Below are positions 6,908-7,645 of a stretch of DNA of 7,645 nt, one piece after another; position 1 is the first letter of the stretch; every line of letters starts with the position of its first letter. The stretch is from contig JAEVYX010000083.1 in the NCBI GenBank assembly GCA_023392515.1, positions 1-7,645 on the forward strand, in the 5' to 3' direction. The notes beneath the pieces are model-generated. The model did not search any database and was not told the origin of the DNA. It worked only from the letters and a program-made list of their open reading frames with translations. Source of the stretch: Bacillota bacterium. GTDB lineage: Bacteria > Bacillota > Clostridia > Christensenellales > Aristaeellaceae. The translations under genes and the position numbers were made by a program.

Positions 6908-6951
6908 AAACCTCCGGACCGCGCAAGAGGAAGTGCGGTTCGGAGGTTTTT
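6908..6951 (+). terminator. Intrinsic terminator closing the helD operon
   Basis: The left arm at 6908-6922 pairs with the right arm at 6935-6949 over 15 bp, with one G-U pair and a GC-rich core, around a 12-base loop. The right arm runs into TTTTT (6947-6951). It begins 14 bases after the stop of the ACP-like gene. It lies between convergent genes, and the minus strand also shows TTT within the stem and TTTT soon after it. It may therefore also stop leftward transcription from the GH3 gene, though less strongly. Confidence 0.88.
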
Positions 6952-6980
6952 GTATTGCGAAACTTTCAGTTTGATCCTTC

Positions 6981-7645
6981 TTACTCCACCTTCAATGGCG
7001 CACAGAGGAGCTTGGTGATATCCGCGCTGGGGCCGGCATAAATGTCAAACATGCCCTTTTCCACCACTGTGCATTCCTTTGCGTTGACGATGGCCAGCTT
7101 CTGTATGGGCAGGCGGAAGGTGACGGTTTTTGTTTCGCCTTTTTTCAGCTGCACCCGGGCGAAATCCTTCAGAGAGAGAACCGGCTGCAGGATGGAGGCG
7201 ACGCGGTCGTGGATATATAATTGAACGATTTCGGTGCCATCCCTCGATCCGGTATTGGTTACATCCACCGACACCGCAATCGTATCCGCTTCCTTGGCGC
7301 AATCGGATGAAAGCGTCAGACGGCTGTATTGATAGGTGGTATAGCTCATGCCGTCTCCAAAGGTATACAAAGGCCCTGCGGGCAAATCACAATAGTGAAC
7401 GGCATGCCAGCCCGGTAATTGGTTGTAATATACGGGAATCTGCCCGGCGTTTCTCGGGAAGGAGATGGGCAGCTTTCCCTCCGGCTGGGTCTTTCCAAAC
7501 AGCATGTCGGCAAAGGCAATCCCGCCCTGCTGGCCGGGGTTGAACAGGCACACGATGGCGTCCGCATGCTCCTTGGCCCAGTCAAGACATAAGGGTTTGC
7601 TGGCCAGCAATACGACGATCAGCTTGTTTCCGTTTTCCTTGAGCG
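6981..7645 (-). CDS. Glycoside hydrolase family 3 (beta-glucosidase-like), C-terminal part
   Basis: This is the 3' end of a larger gene; 220 residues are present and the frame runs off the right edge with no start in sight. Residues 1-75 belong to the GH3 C-terminal alpha/beta sandwich: KLIVVLLASKP (7-17), NPGQQGG (35-41), ADMLFGKTQPEGKLPISFP (45-63) and GQIPVYYN (67-74). PLYTFGDGMSYTTY (91-104) is the conserved linker that usually reads PLYPFGYGLSYT. Residues about 122-205 are the fibronectin type III-like domain that often ends these enzymes (VTNTGSRDGTEIVQLYI, then LKKGETKTVTF). GH3 enzymes remove terminal beta-linked glucose, xylose or similar sugars from oligosaccharides by a retaining mechanism. 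The nucleophile aspartate lies in the missing N-terminal barrel, so the substrate cannot be judged. Typical members have 700-850 residues. The visible region shows no signal peptide, and cellular location is unknown. The gene converges on the helD operon. Confidence 0.93.
   Translation of the reverse strand, partial: LKENGNKLIVVLLASKPLCLDWAKEHADAIVCLFNPGQQGGIAFADMLFGKTQPEGKLPISFPRNAGQIPVYYNQLPGWHAVHYCDLPAGPLYTFGDGMSYTTYQYSRLTLSSDCAKEADTIAVSVDVTNTGSRDGTEIVQLYIHDRVASILQPVLSLKDFARVQLKKGETKTVTFRLPIQKLAIVNAKECTVVEKGMFDIYAGPSADITKLLCAPLKVE

Noticed and set aside
7130..7543. A 137-codon plus-strand frame opposite the GH3 gene.
   Set aside because: It is a shadow of a clearly coding minus-strand frame; its product is arginine- and proline-rich with no family features.

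Overview
The window looks like chromosomal DNA of a low-to-moderate GC Gram-positive anaerobe (Bacillota, probably class Clostridia). The clues are strong purine-rich Shine-Dalgarno sites, frequent TTG and GTG starts, a HelD-type RNA polymerase-associated ATPase, a secreted bacterial-SH3 repeat protein and a family 3 glycoside hydrolase. The taxonomic reading is inference. There are no tRNA or rRNA genes, CRISPR arrays, transposases or phage genes.

Layout: (1) 1-112 holds the probable tail of an upstream gene and a strong intrinsic terminator. (2) 233-1474 (+) encodes an exported protein of about four SH3b-like repeats, apparently a single-gene unit. (3) 4060-1537 (-) is a two-gene block. A zinc-ribbon/TM2 membrane protein comes first, preceded by a good sigma-A-like promoter at 4202-4230. 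It is followed 67 bp later by a large protein with an N-terminal PD-(D/E)XK nuclease-like domain and a Schlafen-group-3/DUF2075-type ATPase. (4) 4324-6951 (+), divergent from that block, is a probable two-gene operon: helD, then 29 bp later a small acyl-carrier-protein-like protein in which proline stands where the phosphopantetheine serine should be, closed by a 15-bp-stem terminator. (5) 6981-7645 (-) is the C-terminal part of a GH3 beta-glucosidase-like enzyme that runs off the window.

The neighbouring units do not form one obvious pathway. Two local pairings deserve attention. In the first, HelD (which by family removes stalled or inactive RNA polymerase complexes) is probably co-transcribed with a carrier-protein fold that seems unable to carry an acyl group. 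In the second, a membrane/zinc-ribbon protein lies upstream of a nuclease-ATPase of a type that could act in DNA repair or phage defence. Neither function can be proved from the sequence.

Start choices: the helD frame is open 87 codons further upstream, but I place the start at TTG 4324, behind a clear ribosome binding site. The nuclease-ATPase starts at GTG 3594, the ACP-like protein at TTG 6603.
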